Source: Symbiodolus clandestinus (GTDB taxonomy: Bacteria > Pseudomonadota > Gammaproteobacteria > Enterobacterales > G038960095). Taken from it: DNA of 64,000 bases. The notes under the pieces were generated by a model. It was not told the DNA's origin. It worked only from the letters and a program-made list of their open reading frames with translations, and did no database searches. A program made the position numbers and the translations under genes. Of the stretch, positions 17,750 through 27,455 are shown one piece after another (within the stretch, counting starts at the first letter, position 1; every line of letters starts with the position of its first letter). The stretch lies in the NCBI GenBank assembly GCA_038960095.1, contig CP152425.1, forward strand, positions 1,116,001 to 1,180,000, in the 5' to 3' direction.

Positions 17750-18961
17750 TTAGGGTGTGCCACCGAGAAGTTTCTGGGCTTGTTGAGCAATTAACCTCGC
17801 TTCATCGGTAGGAATCACCCAAGCTGGACGATGCCCGGGTAAACTAATATTTGCCGATTGCCCGAAACGGGCTGCTAGGTTAGCCGCTGGATCTAACGTA
17901 AAGTTTAGCAATTCAAGGCGCTCTAGGACTAACTGACGCACCAGTGCGGAGTTTTCACCAATGCCGCCAGTAAATACCAAAAGATCAAAGCGATCGCCCA
18001 ACGCGGCGGTATAAGCCGCAATATACTTGGCGATCGAGTAACAGAAGCAGTTTAGCGCGCGTCTAGCAGAAGCATGCATTAGATATCGTTGCTCTAGCAA
18101 TCGGCAGTCACTGGTGCCTTCACTCAGACCTAGTAACCCTGACTCTTGGATCAACAGGTTATGTATAACCGGTAAGGGAAGCTCTAAAGTGTCATGTAGG
18201 TAAAATAGAATCGCTGGATCAATATCTCCACAACGCGTACCCATCACCAAACCGGCCAAAGGCGTTAGCCCCATCGAGGTGTCCACTGATTTTCCCTGAC
18301 GAACAGCGGCAATCGAAGCACCGTTGCCTAGGTGACAGGTGATGGCGTTCAGTTGCTCTACGGGTTTTCCTAAGCGTTGAGCCGCCTGCTCGCTGACAAA
18401 TTGGTGGCTAATACCGTGAAAGCCGTAGCGGCGAATATCATGCTGCTGGTATAGCCGGTAGGGCAGAGCATATAGGTAGGCCTCTTCTGGCAAAGTTTGA
18501 TGGAATGCGGTATCGAATACGGCAACATTTCGGGTTTCCTGTTGAGGAAAGCTAAGGAATGCTGCTTGAATGCCTAATAAGGCAGCTGGATTATGCAGTG
18601 GCGCAAAGCGTTGGTTGGCTTCAATTTCTGCTAAAACTGCTGAATCAATCACGACAGGTTGCGTTAATTTTTCACCACCATGCACTATTCTATGGCCAAT
18701 GGCTAATAAATCAGTCGATGAGATGCCAGACTGTGGCAGGATTGTGGCTACAATGAACTGTAGAGCCTCTTGGTGGGTAGCAGGAGTATGCAGAGGGGCA
18801 GATTGCTTATTACCTTCACAGTTCCAATGGATTACCGCTTCTGGCTGTTGTAAGCATTCAGCCAACCCACTGAGCTTTTGTTGGCCGCTACCACAATCGA
18901 TAATTGCAAATTTTACCGAAGAGCTGCCGCAGTTAACAACTAAAACCAGTGGTTTTGACAT
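17750..18961 (-). CDS. ackA: Acetate kinase
   Basis: Reversibly converts acetyl phosphate and ADP to acetate and ATP. LVVNCGSSSVKF and HRIVHGGE, FDTAFH, RYGFHGISH, CHLGNGAS, DTSMGLTPL and FTGGIGEN are acetate-kinase signatures. The ATG at 18961 gives 403 residues and is preceded by AAGAGAG; the open frame extends 14 codons further but without family similarity. With pta it yields ATP from acetyl-CoA. Confidence 0.97.
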   Translation of the reverse strand: MSKPLVLVVNCGSSSVKFAIIDCGSGQQKLSGLAECLQQPEAVIHWNCEGNKQSAPLHTPATHQEALQFIVATILPQSGISSTDLLAIGHRIVHGGEKLTQPVVIDSAVLAEIEANQRFAPLHNPAALLGIQAAFLSFPQQETRNVAVFDTAFHQTLPEEAYLYALPYRLYQQHDIRRYGFHGISHQFVSEQAAQRLGKPVEQLNAITCHLGNGASIAAVRQGKSVDTSMGLTPLAGLVMGTRCGDIDPAILFYLHDTLELPLPVIHNLLIQESGLLGLSEGTSDCRLLEQRYLMHASARRALNCFCYSIAKYIAAYTAALGDRFDLLVFTGGIGENSALVRQLVLERLELLNFTLDPAANLAARFGQSANISLPGHRPAWVIPTDEARLIAQQAQKLLGGTP

Positions 18962-19470
18962 GAGTTCTCTCTTTTGCTTGCCAAAATGATTAGCGATCGA
19001 CACTGGAACTTAGGAGGACATCCTAGGTTAAATCGCCGTTGGGGTATGAGGTTGACTGAGTATAGCAGCTTCAGATAGAAGGTTACCAGTTATGGGAGGT
19101 TTCCTAATCTACTCAGCCAGAAATCTGCTGCTGTTTTGGCCTTAGCTTCCTAGAAGGTAGTATTTACAGAGTTAACTTTAGCAATCTGCTATTTGACGGC
19201 GATTATTTAGCAGCATGCATTATTCTAAGAATACGTACTCAATTAACCTGATATTGACACCTTTGCTCGGGTTAGCAAATTAAGGCTTTCTACAGGCTGT
19301 TTCGGATGTCGATGGAATTTTTATACTGTATCACAGGGTGAAGCAGGGCTTGGTAAGCAGTTTTAATGATCGGGTGCTGGACATCTTGTTGACGGTAGGG
19401 TAGAGCAGGTTGAAAAGCATTTTCCCTGCCTAATCAGGGGTAAAATAAATTGATTGAGAGGAAAGCCATT
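18962..19470. other. Intergenic region upstream of ackA
   Basis: About 500 bp between divergent ackA and the 19471 gene. It should hold both promoters. TTGACA occurs near 19254 but lacks a good -10 at the right spacing. No coding or RNA remnant recognised. Confidence 0.4.
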
Positions 19471-19824
19471 ATGAATGCCATTAATTCATCATCCCATAGC
19501 AACTCATCATTCATGATAGAGAACAGCAACAGATTTAACGGTATCAATATTATCCAAAGCAATAGACCCAGACAGCAGCTTAATAGTCTAAGACGCGCTT
19601 ATATTGCGGGTCTTAGACCGAACAGAATCAACCACGCGCCGGCGATCAATCCGAGTTCCCCTTCAGGTTTATCACTCCCTTCACCAGTCTCGAGATCTGA
19701 GGTTCAAAGATGGTTTACTGGTGGAGAACTTCAAAATCTTTCGGCACAACCCCTTCGGTCTCTGCATGGCGCAAAAAACATCAGTAGGTTACCGACGATT
19801 TGGGAATCTCCAGAAGAGGGTTAA
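19471..19824 (+). CDS. Unknown 117-residue protein, effector-like composition
   Basis: No family recognised. The ATG at 19471 has AGAGG about 10 bases upstream. The first 30 residues are rich in Ser, Asn and Ile (MNAINSSSHSNSSF...), as in many type III effector N-termini, and the rest is polar, with Pro/Ser stretches and no membrane segment. It ends overlapping the 3' end of rodA by 4 bp. It could be an intact small gene or the 5' part of a larger lost gene; a secreted role is inference. Confidence 0.4.
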   Translation: MNAINSSSHSNSSFMIENSNRFNGINIIQSNRPRQQLNSLRRAYIAGLRPNRINHAPAINPSSPSGLSLPSPVSRSEVQRWFTGGELQNLSAQPLRSLHGAKNISRLPTIWESPEEG

Positions 19825-20933
19825 ATGTTTTTGGATAACAGCTGTCGATGTGAATGTAGAGATAGCATAATTCCAAAACTGGCCATTAAAATAATTTGTG
19901 AAGTTCCTCCATAACTGATTAAAGGTAGGGGGACTCCGACAACCGGTAATAATCCGCTGACCATGCCGATATTGATAAATAAGTAGAAAAAAAACAGTAA
20001 GGTATAGCCGCCGATAATTAGATGACCAAAAGCACTTTGTGCTCGCATGGCTAATACAAATCCTCTTAAAATAATCGCTAAATAGAGAAATAGCAGGAGG
20101 CTAACACCCATTAGCCCTTGCTCTTCAGCCACCACTGAGAAAATAAAATCAGTATGTCGCTCCGGTAAAAATTCTAATTGTGATTGGCTACCCTGCAACC
20201 ATCCTTTACCCCATAAGCCACCGGAACCGATGGCAATTTTAGACTGGATAATATGGTAACCACTGCCCATTGGATCTTGTTCTGGATTAAACAGCATCTT
20301 CAAACGCATACGCTGATAATCGTGTAGGCCAAAAAACCAGAAGCCTGGAATACAGGCAGCACTTAGGGCTAAAAAAGCAGCTATCAGCTGCCAGGGCAAG
20401 CCGGCAAGGAACAGAATAAGTAATCCAGAGACAGCGATTAAAATAGCGGTACCCAGATCAGGTTGCCAAGCAACGGCTAAGGTTGGTAGAGCTAAGAGTA
20501 AAAGAGCATAGAGTGCCGTCCCTAAGGTAGGTGGGCAGGGTTTATCGCTGATAAGCTGTGCTACCATTAAAGGAACAACTAATTTAGCTAATTCAGAGGG
20601 TTGAAAGCGTAGCAAGCCAATGGTTAGCCAGCGCTGAGCTCCTTTTGTGGTATCACCCATCCACAGAACGACTAAGAGTAGCAGCAGACAACCGGTATAG
20701 AGATAGGGGGCCCAGGTTTGATAAAAGCGAGGTGGTGCTTGAGCCAGGATCAAAAGAGTTAATAGGCCCAGTAGGCTATGGAGCGATTTATGGCGCACCA
20801 AACCCAAATTATGGCCGCTGGCACTGTAGGTAATAAACAAGCCACTGAGCAGCAGCAGGCATAGTAAAAATAGGAGTGTGCTGTCCAAGCGTCTCCAGCT
20901 GAATTGCCAGCCTTTAAGGAGTGGCGTTTTCAT
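19821..20933 (-). CDS. rodA: Rod-shape peptidoglycan polymerase RodA
   Basis: SEDS-family glycosyltransferase that polymerises lipid II for lateral wall growth, working with PBP2. The 370 residues match the E. coli length, with about ten membrane segments. WQPDLGTA contains the SEDS catalytic Asp region; GSGGLWGKGW, FLPERHTDFIFSV and the C-terminal PLPLISYGG are signatures. The ATG at 20933 overlaps the mrdA TGA as ATGA, so translation is probably coupled. Confidence 0.96.
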   Translation of the reverse strand: MKTPLLKGWQFSWRRLDSTLLFLLCLLLLSGLFITYSASGHNLGLVRHKSLHSLLGLLTLLILAQAPPRFYQTWAPYLYTGCLLLLLVVLWMGDTTKGAQRWLTIGLLRFQPSELAKLVVPLMVAQLISDKPCPPTLGTALYALLLLALPTLAVAWQPDLGTAILIAVSGLLILFLAGLPWQLIAAFLALSAACIPGFWFFGLHDYQRMRLKMLFNPEQDPMGSGYHIIQSKIAIGSGGLWGKGWLQGSQSQLEFLPERHTDFIFSVVAEEQGLMGVSLLLFLYLAIILRGFVLAMRAQSAFGHLIIGGYTLLFFFYLFINIGMVSGLLPVVGVPLPLISYGGTSQIILMASFGIMLSLHSHRQLLSKNI

Positions 20934-22882
20934 AAGTTTTGGGAGTGAGTACGGGCCTTTCGAGCCGCTAATAATGGTGAGGGTGGCTTGCATGGCCCCA
21001 GCACATAATCAAAAATTTGGCGGGCTAAAGGCGCGGCCCAGCGGCTGCCGCTGCCAGCATTTTCTAAGATGATTGTCAAAGCAATAGTAGGTTGGTGATA
21101 AGGAGCAAAGGCAATCAGTTGCGCATGATCATGCAGCTGTTTTGCTAGTTTTTCAGGGCGGTAAAATTCATCTTTTAGGTTAAACAGCTGCGCGGTACCT
21201 GATTTAATCCCTACCTTATACGGTGCATTCATAAAGGCGCGTCTGGCTGTACCATGGGGTCGATGAGCGCCGCCATACATCCCCTCCTTGGCTAGTTTCC
21301 AAAAGTTAGGGTTATGTAACTGAATCGCTTCAGGAGCAGATGAGCAAGGCTTTTCTGCTGATTGTTGGTAGAGGAGATGAGGTCTTTTCGTTTCACCATT
21401 GTTCACTAAGGTGACTAAGGCTTTAGTCATTTGCATTGGGGTAGCGGTCCAATAACCCTGTCCAATGCCCACGGGTATTGTATCACCTTGATACCAGGGT
21501 TGCTGGTAGCGTTGCATTTTCCACTCACGGGTCGGCATCAAACCAGCGAGCTCTTCACCCAGATCAATCCCACTCGGCTTCCCGTAACCGAAGAGGCGCA
21601 TCCATTCTGCTAGACGATCGATTCCCAAATCATAGGCAACTTGGTAAAAAAAGGTATCTGAAGAGGCTTCCAGGGAGCGGGTAAGATTAATCATGCCATA
21701 GCGTTGGCGTTTGCAGTTCCAGTAACGCTTCTGAGAGCCGGGCAGTTGCCACCAGCCGGGATCAAAATGCCTGCTTTCCTGGGTAACCACGCCTTCGGCT
21801 AAGGCGGCGATAGAGATAAATGGTTTAACCGTAGAGGCAGGCGGGTAGACACCCTGAGTGGCTCGATTGATCAACGGGCGATCAGGATTATCCAGTAGCT
21901 GCTGATAGGTATCCGGGGTCATACCGGATACAAATTGGTTGGGATCATAACTGGGGCTGGAAACCAACGCCAGGACCGATCCATCTCGAGGATCAACAGC
22001 AACCACTGCCCCCCGTTGGCCGCGCATTAATTTCTCGATATGGCATTGCAGGTTAATATCAATAGTTAGTGTTAAGTTAGCACCCGCTTGCGACGGTTGT
22101 TGTGAAAGACGACGAACAATTTGTCCGCGGCGATTAATTTCTACCGACTCATAACCCGGTTTGCCACGCAATAGCAGTTCATAATAGCGTTCAATGCCTA
22201 ATTTGCCGATTTCGGGAGTCACTGTGTAGAGATGATTTTGTCCCGTTGATCGTAGGTGCTGCTGCTCTTGGTCATTGATTTTGGCCAGGTAGCCTAATAC
22301 GTGGCTCAATGCTGCGCCGTAAGGGTAGTGGCGTCGCTGATGGCCATTGATTTCCACACTGGGAAAACGGTGTTGATGGATCGCAAATCGAGCCATCTGC
22401 TTCTCTGATAAATTTTTTTTCAAAACCATTGGCATTAAGCGGCAGTGACGAGGGTAATTCTTTTTAAATTGCGTGATTTCTGCAACGGTAAGTTCAGTGA
22501 TCGGCGCTAATTGTTGCAATAGGCTATCGATAGCAACTGTTCGGTCAAGGTGGAGGACCAGTTGGTAATCAATCAGGTTACCCGCTAATAATACACCGTT
22601 TCGATCATAAATTAAGCCACGGCTGGCAGCAGTAGGCAGTAATTTAATACAGTTACCCTTAGAGCGGGTTTGGTATCGCTGATGTTGGCAGATTTGCAAT
22701 TGGTAGAGTCTATAAAACAGTAGAAAAGTTCCAAGCCCCACGATAAACAAGGTAACGACTGCCCGACGGGTAAATAGAGTAGATTCTGCGTTATAGTCAC
22801 GTAGCGATCGATCAGCTAGCCATTGAGGGGGCTGAAATCGTTTAATTACGCTTAGACCAGAAGGAGGGTGCCTAGATTGCAT
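20930..22882 (-). CDS. mrdA: Penicillin-binding protein 2
   Basis: Transpeptidase that crosslinks elongation peptidoglycan with RodA. The 650-residue protein has one N-terminal membrane helix (residues about 43-63), a PBP dimerisation domain, and transpeptidase motifs: STVK (active Ser), SSD (second motif) and KSGTA. E. coli PBP2 has 633 residues. The usual upstream genes rlmH and rsfS are absent; a PilV-like gene lies upstream. Confidence 0.96.
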   Translation of the reverse strand: MQSRHPPSGLSVIKRFQPPQWLADRSLRDYNAESTLFTRRAVVTLFIVGLGTFLLFYRLYQLQICQHQRYQTRSKGNCIKLLPTAASRGLIYDRNGVLLAGNLIDYQLVLHLDRTVAIDSLLQQLAPITELTVAEITQFKKNYPRHCRLMPMVLKKNLSEKQMARFAIHQHRFPSVEINGHQRRHYPYGAALSHVLGYLAKINDQEQQHLRSTGQNHLYTVTPEIGKLGIERYYELLLRGKPGYESVEINRRGQIVRRLSQQPSQAGANLTLTIDINLQCHIEKLMRGQRGAVVAVDPRDGSVLALVSSPSYDPNQFVSGMTPDTYQQLLDNPDRPLINRATQGVYPPASTVKPFISIAALAEGVVTQESRHFDPGWWQLPGSQKRYWNCKRQRYGMINLTRSLEASSDTFFYQVAYDLGIDRLAEWMRLFGYGKPSGIDLGEELAGLMPTREWKMQRYQQPWYQGDTIPVGIGQGYWTATPMQMTKALVTLVNNGETKRPHLLYQQSAEKPCSSAPEAIQLHNPNFWKLAKEGMYGGAHRPHGTARRAFMNAPYKVGIKSGTAQLFNLKDEFYRPEKLAKQLHDHAQLIAFAPYHQPTIALTIILENAGSGSRWAAPLARQIFDYVLGPCKPPSPLLAARKARTHSQNL

Positions 22883-23284
22883 GCCTGCTGTTTTTTGTGG
22901 TTCAAATGGTTCTTGGTAGGTTAATAATAGAACGGTTTGTTACTGTGGTAAAGTGCTGTTTGGGAAAAAGTAGTGATAATAGATGAGTTCGATACTTTCT
23001 GGGATACCGCCAATCTCTGTGCTAAGAAACATACTTTTGATTAAATAAGTCAGTCAAACCAATGAAAAGTATTCAATTTTTAAGCGCGATTTAGATAGCT
23101 TCAATAACAAGTAAGGGCTGAAGAATGTATCAACAGCACCTTGATTTAATCGGTAAAACGCGACTGTGCTGCTAATCTAACTGGAATTCTTCATAATTAG
23201 TTTCACCGTCATGAACCCATACACCATCATATAGAATAAACTTTGGGACTATTCATATAAAGTTTAATTTTTTCATTCGTTATA
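22883..23284. other. Intergenic region between mrdA and the pilin gene
   Basis: About 400 bp. On the minus strand a short open run at 23233-23162 (KFILYDGVWVHDGETNYEEF, then LD and stop) looks coding-like and could be an old 3' end from another gene or an alternative pilin C-terminus. No shufflon-type recombination repeat was seen. Confidence 0.3.
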
Positions 23285-24673
23285 TCAATCTTTCTCCCAC
23301 CATTTTAGCTCAGCAACATCAGTCGCTGTTCCGTAAATGCAAATTTTCAATTTAGCTGCTTTACCATCTAATACAACAAACATTCTTCCCATATTGTCAT
23401 CATCTTTACATAAATAATAAAACCTATCACTCCAACGACTACCACCTTGATATGTTTCCAGTGCAGGAATTTTAATGTATTGAGGGTATAGTCCAGAATA
23501 AGCCGAGTAATTACCTTGTATAGTTCTGCTTGTAGAAGCCTTATTGGTAGACACTCCGCCTGAACTTACTTGAGTAAAATTGTTTTTATTACTATATTTT
23601 AGATAATCATTTCCAATATAGGATTTATTCCCGCTGGCTTGACTTTCTAACCTTATTGCTGCAAGATCTATCGCTGTACTCAAAGTGTTTTTTGGATTTT
23701 CGAGTAAAATTCTATCATTACCTATATAAGATTTATTCCCGCTGGCTTGACTTTCCAACCTGATTTCCGAAGGAATCATCTCCGTTTTCCAAGTTTTTCT
23801 ACTATCCTCTAATATAAATTCTGGTCTATCTACTCCTAATCTAACCTTATTTGATCCTTTATCAATCTTTATATTCGCAGAATTAATAGTCATGGTATTA
23901 GGAACAGATAAAGTAGAGTCTTTTATTTCTAAATAAGGATATTCAGTGTTATAGATATCAATATATTTACCTTTTTTATGAGAAAGCTGTAATCTATCTT
24001 TGCTTAATGTACCGGTAAGTTCTCCTTCCATTAGATGAATATTATTAGCTAACATGGATAAATCGGTTTGCATTTCATTGTATTCAGGGTGGTCAGTAAA
24101 CTTAGTTTTTCTTAAAAAAGTAGCGGCATCCATAACCTCTTGCTGATTGACCATGGTTAAGCTGGCGAGGTGACCGGTTTTTAAAGGAAAACCCTCTAAC
24201 ATCCATCCCTCATGGGTACCGACAATTTTATCTTGATGTAACACTGAAGCGTAGCCAGCAGCACTGCCTGCTAAATCAGCAATCTGTCGTAATGAAGTTT
24301 CAGTAATTGGGTTTCCTCTGGCAGTGGTTAACAAGAGCTGAAGCCCTGCTTTAGTGTCGGATACCTTGAACTGATACCCTTGGCCGTAATGGTTTTTTTT
24401 AGGAAAATTTTCTGCTAAATAACCTTCTTCCACTAATTTCGCAAAATCTAACGGAGGTCCTTCATGATTTTTAAGCTGTTTAAAATTATCTTGTACATAA
24501 CGTTGTGCAGATTTTGTCACTTGTTTTAAATGGCTAGCAACTATTTTATTGACTGAATTTTCAGCATTTTTAGAAATATAGCGAGAGCCCAGAGTCAGTA
24601 AACTACATAATACACTCAGTGCTACTATCATTTCTAATAAATGAAAACCATAGATTGCCTTAAATGCTCTCAT
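23285..24673 (-). CDS. PilV-like type IV minor pilin
   Basis: The N-terminus is a class III prepilin signal: short leader MRAFKAIYG, then FHLLEM with Glu at mature position 5 and a hydrophobic helix. The first 190 residues (QRYVQDNF, repeated small-residue regions) resemble PilV adhesins of thin-pilus conjugation systems such as R64. The remaining 270 residues form a beta-rich tail with a repeated RLESQASGNKSYIGND segment at about residues 305 and 342. No other pilus gene is in the window, so assembly would need machinery encoded elsewhere. AT-rich. The adhesin role is inferred from the family. Confidence 0.7.
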   Translation of the reverse strand: MRAFKAIYGFHLLEMIVALSVLCSLLTLGSRYISKNAENSVNKIVASHLKQVTKSAQRYVQDNFKQLKNHEGPPLDFAKLVEEGYLAENFPKKNHYGQGYQFKVSDTKAGLQLLLTTARGNPITETSLRQIADLAGSAAGYASVLHQDKIVGTHEGWMLEGFPLKTGHLASLTMVNQQEVMDAATFLRKTKFTDHPEYNEMQTDLSMLANNIHLMEGELTGTLSKDRLQLSHKKGKYIDIYNTEYPYLEIKDSTLSVPNTMTINSANIKIDKGSNKVRLGVDRPEFILEDSRKTWKTEMIPSEIRLESQASGNKSYIGNDRILLENPKNTLSTAIDLAAIRLESQASGNKSYIGNDYLKYSNKNNFTQVSSGGVSTNKASTSRTIQGNYSAYSGLYPQYIKIPALETYQGGSRWSDRFYYLCKDDDNMGRMFVVLDGKAAKLKICIYGTATDVAELKWWEKD

Positions 24674-24852
24674 AGTATTCTCGCCATCACTATAAGTAAT
24701 CGATTAAGTAGTGCTGTTATATAGGCATTGATAATGATAAGTCAATTAAATGTGCTACCACTATAAGATGTAACTTTCTTATAAAAACAGTGCACATAAC
24801 AATATAATATTATTGTAACAGAGCCAATAATTTTTAGCAGCGCTGAGAAAAT

Positions 24853-25653
24853 TTAGCGCTTTGAGCCCTTTAATAGCGCTAAAATAAACAAGCCAGTGGC
24901 GATTAGCACAATAGAGGGCGCCGCCGGGGTATCGTAAATCCAGGAGCAGAGCAGTCCACCGTTAACGGCTAATAGTCCAACCCCAGTGGCGATGAGAGCC
25001 ATACACTCCGGAGTATGCGCAAAGCGGCGTGCGGTGGCGGCTGGAATCACCAATAATGCGGTGATCAACAGGGTGCCGACAAATTTAATCGCCAAAGCAA
25101 TGGTTAACGCAGTGATCAGCATCAATAGTAGCTGGCAATTTTTGACAGCCACACCCTCCACCTGAGCCAGCTCAGGATTAACTGCCATCGCCAATAAAGC
25201 ATTCCATCGCCAAACTAAACTGCCCAATATAACGAAAGCCCCGCCGGCTAGCCAATAGAGATCTGCCCGCGAGACCGCTAATAGATCGCCCAATAGGTAG
25301 CTGTTAAGCTCGACCCAGCCATGAGTCGATTGGCTCAGTAAGATTAAGCCCAGTGAGAGGCTAGCCGGTGCCAAGATGCCTAATAAAGTATCAATCGAGA
25401 ATTGGGGATGCTGCTCTAACCAGACTAACCCAACGGCAAAGAGGGCAATGACTAGCAGTAGCATTGCATAGGGGTTGGTGGCGCTCAGCAGGCCTAATAC
25501 TAGCCCGAGCAATCCGGCATGGGCTAAAGTGTCACCAAAATAGGCCATACGGCGCCAAATGACAAAGGTTCCTAAAGGACCGGTCACTAAAGCTAAGAGG
25601 CTACCGGCCAGTGCAGGGTACAGTAGCAGTGCAGTCAGGTTAACATCAATCAT
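24853..25653 (-). CDS. znuB: Zinc ABC transporter permease
   Basis: Membrane subunit of the high-affinity ZnuABC zinc importer. 266 residues with about eight hydrophobic helices; WRRMAYFGDTLAHAGLLG and LLVIPAATARRFA are ABC-3 family signatures. The ATG at 25653 overlaps the znuC end by 8 bp; the longer open frame would lie inside znuC and is unlike ZnuB. Gene order matches E. coli. Confidence 0.96.
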   Translation of the reverse strand: MIDVNLTALLLYPALAGSLLALVTGPLGTFVIWRRMAYFGDTLAHAGLLGLVLGLLSATNPYAMLLLVIALFAVGLVWLEQHPQFSIDTLLGILAPASLSLGLILLSQSTHGWVELNSYLLGDLLAVSRADLYWLAGGAFVILGSLVWRWNALLAMAVNPELAQVEGVAVKNCQLLLMLITALTIALAIKFVGTLLITALLVIPAATARRFAHTPECMALIATGVGLLAVNGGLLCSWIYDTPAAPSIVLIATGLFILALLKGSKR

Positions 25654-26353
25654 GGTGATCTTGATGCTGATGGCGATAGAAAGCCAGCTGTTGCCGTTCT
25701 TGTGGGTAGCCAAACATTGCAAGGAAGGCAGGGTGTGTCGACACGGTTTTCGGCGCCCCATGGCAACAAATATGTTTGTTTAGACAGATCACTTCATCGG
25801 TACTGGCCATGACCAAATGGAGATCATGGGAGACTAACAGCACCGCACAGCCAGATTCATCGCGTAACTCCTTAATTAATTGGTAGAGTGCGGCTTGGCC
25901 TAAAATATCGACGCCTTGTGTCGGTTCATCCAGTACCAGCAGCTGGGGTTGGCTTAATAGGGCACGGGCCAGTGCTACCCGCTGTAACTCGCCGCCAGAA
26001 AGCTGGGACAGAGGACGATGAAGTAAGTGTTCAGCGCCAACCCGTTCGAGGGCAGGAGCGAGTTGCCAGGATGATACCTGAGGCTTTAAGCGTAAAAATC
26101 GGCCTACGGTTAATGGTAGGGTTGCGTCAATCGGCAGTTTTTGGGGAACGTAGCCAATCCGTAGGCCTGGTTGGCGTTCGATACTACCCTGATCGGGTTT
26201 CATAAGATTCAAAACCAGACGCACCAAAGTGGTTTTTCCAGCTCCATTGGGGCCTAATAGCGTGATAATTTGCCCCGATCGCAGGCATAATGAGACCTCA
26301 GAGAGGATTGGGATCTGATTATAGTGAACGCTAACCTGATTTAAGGTAACCAC
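25646..26353 (-). CDS. znuC: Zinc ABC transporter ATPase
   Basis: ATP-binding subunit of ZnuABC. Walker A GPNGAGKTT, signature LSGGELQRVALARAL, Walker B LLVLDEPTQGVD and the switch His in LLVSHDLHLV are all present. The 235-residue protein is slightly shorter than E. coli ZnuC (251). Divergent from znuA across about 55-100 bp that should contain the Zur operator, although no convincing Zur palindrome could be recognised by eye. Confidence 0.96.
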   Translation of the reverse strand: MVTLNQVSVHYNQIPILSEVSLCLRSGQIITLLGPNGAGKTTLVRLVLNLMKPDQGSIERQPGLRIGYVPQKLPIDATLPLTVGRFLRLKPQVSSWQLAPALERVGAEHLLHRPLSQLSGGELQRVALARALLSQPQLLVLDEPTQGVDILGQAALYQLIKELRDESGCAVLLVSHDLHLVMASTDEVICLNKHICCHGAPKTVSTHPAFLAMFGYPQERQQLAFYRHQHQDHHD

Positions 26354-26452
26354 AGAGCTCCTAAATTAGCTATTTATCAACAGACATGCTACAGTAAAAA
26401 TTTTGGCGTGGAGAATAGCATTGCTGGCTTTCTAACGCCAGCTGCTAGGATT

Positions 26453-27430
26453 ATGTTAAGTATACTACACCACCGATCAAAAGAGCCACGGTGCCGTGCG
26501 TGGCGAAAGGCAATTCTCGGCGGCTGCTTGAGTGTAGGCCTATTCAGTCAAGGTGCTTTTGCAAGTGTCGTGGCTTCCATTCGTCCGCTAGCGTTTATTA
26601 CCGCTGCGATCACTGAAGGGGTAATGCCGGTTGAGGTATTGCTACCGCCCTTGGCATCTCCGCATCACTATCATTTACGTCCTTCAGATTTACGGCGACT
26701 GCATCAAGCTGAATTGGTCATCTGGGTGGGCCCGGAGCTAGAGAGCTTTTTAAGTCAGCCGTTACGAATGGTCTTGGCCCCTCAACTGATGTTAAGCGGG
26801 GTGCCAACGATTCGACGGCTATTAAAAAATAGTTACCAGACACTAACCACTCCACCCGATACCTCGTTGATAACGAAACAAGCAGAGCAAGCTTCCTGTT
26901 GTGCGCAGCATACTCATTATGATCCACATATTTGGTTATCGCCTGAAATAGCCCGACAAATTGCTCGACAATTACAGAGCCAATTGATCCAACTACGCCC
27001 AAAGCAGCGTCAGCGCATTAATGCTAATGTAAAGCGCCTTGAGCAGCAGTTACAGCAGTGTGAGCAGGAGATTCGACAACAATTAGCACCGCTGTCTAAG
27101 CAAAATTACTGGGTATTTCATCAAGCCTATGCCTATTTTGAAACCCACTTTGGATTACGTCAGCGAGGGCATTTTACGGTAAACCCAGCTATAGCACCGG
27201 GAGCCAAGCGGTTACAGGAGATCCAGAAACAGCTGCAGCAACTTGGGCAGGTCTGTTTATTTACTGAGCCGCAGTTTCAGCCAGCGGTCATACTGCGTAT
27301 GATGTCTGGTACCTCAGCGAAATTAGGGTGCTTAGATCCTTTAGGCACTCAAATAGCCATTGGCCGTGATAGCTACCCACACTTTTTAAAACAATTATCG
27401 CAGCAATTTGCTGATTGTTTAACTGAATAA
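26453..27430 (+). CDS. znuA: Periplasmic zinc-binding protein
   Basis: Captures zinc in the periplasm for ZnuBC. A basic start and a hydrophobic segment ending SQGAFA form a signal peptide. Zinc ligands expected from the family are visible in SPHHYHLRPSD, YDPHIWLSPE and FHQAYAYFE. The long His/Asp-rich loop of E. coli ZnuA is reduced to about ten residues (EQASCCAQHTHYD). The ATG at 26453 is preferred; a GTG at 26408 would add 15 residues before the signal peptide. mepM follows 25 bp later. Confidence 0.93.
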   Translation: MLSILHHRSKEPRCRAWRKAILGGCLSVGLFSQGAFASVVASIRPLAFITAAITEGVMPVEVLLPPLASPHHYHLRPSDLRRLHQAELVIWVGPELESFLSQPLRMVLAPQLMLSGVPTIRRLLKNSYQTLTTPPDTSLITKQAEQASCCAQHTHYDPHIWLSPEIARQIARQLQSQLIQLRPKQRQRINANVKRLEQQLQQCEQEIRQQLAPLSKQNYWVFHQAYAYFETHFGLRQRGHFTVNPAIAPGAKRLQEIQKQLQQLGQVCLFTEPQFQPAVILRMMSGTSAKLGCLDPLGTQIAIGRDSYPHFLKQLSQQFADCLTE

Positions 27431-27455
27431 TTGAGAATAAGGATAGTTTCAGTGT

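Noticed and set aside
23162..23284. Shufflon recombination sites downstream of the pilin gene
   Set aside because: No copy of the known 19-bp shufflon repeat and no recombinase gene was seen.
26354..26452. Zur operator between znuC and znuA
   Set aside because: Expected there, but no convincing palindrome like GTTATAATATAAC could be seen.
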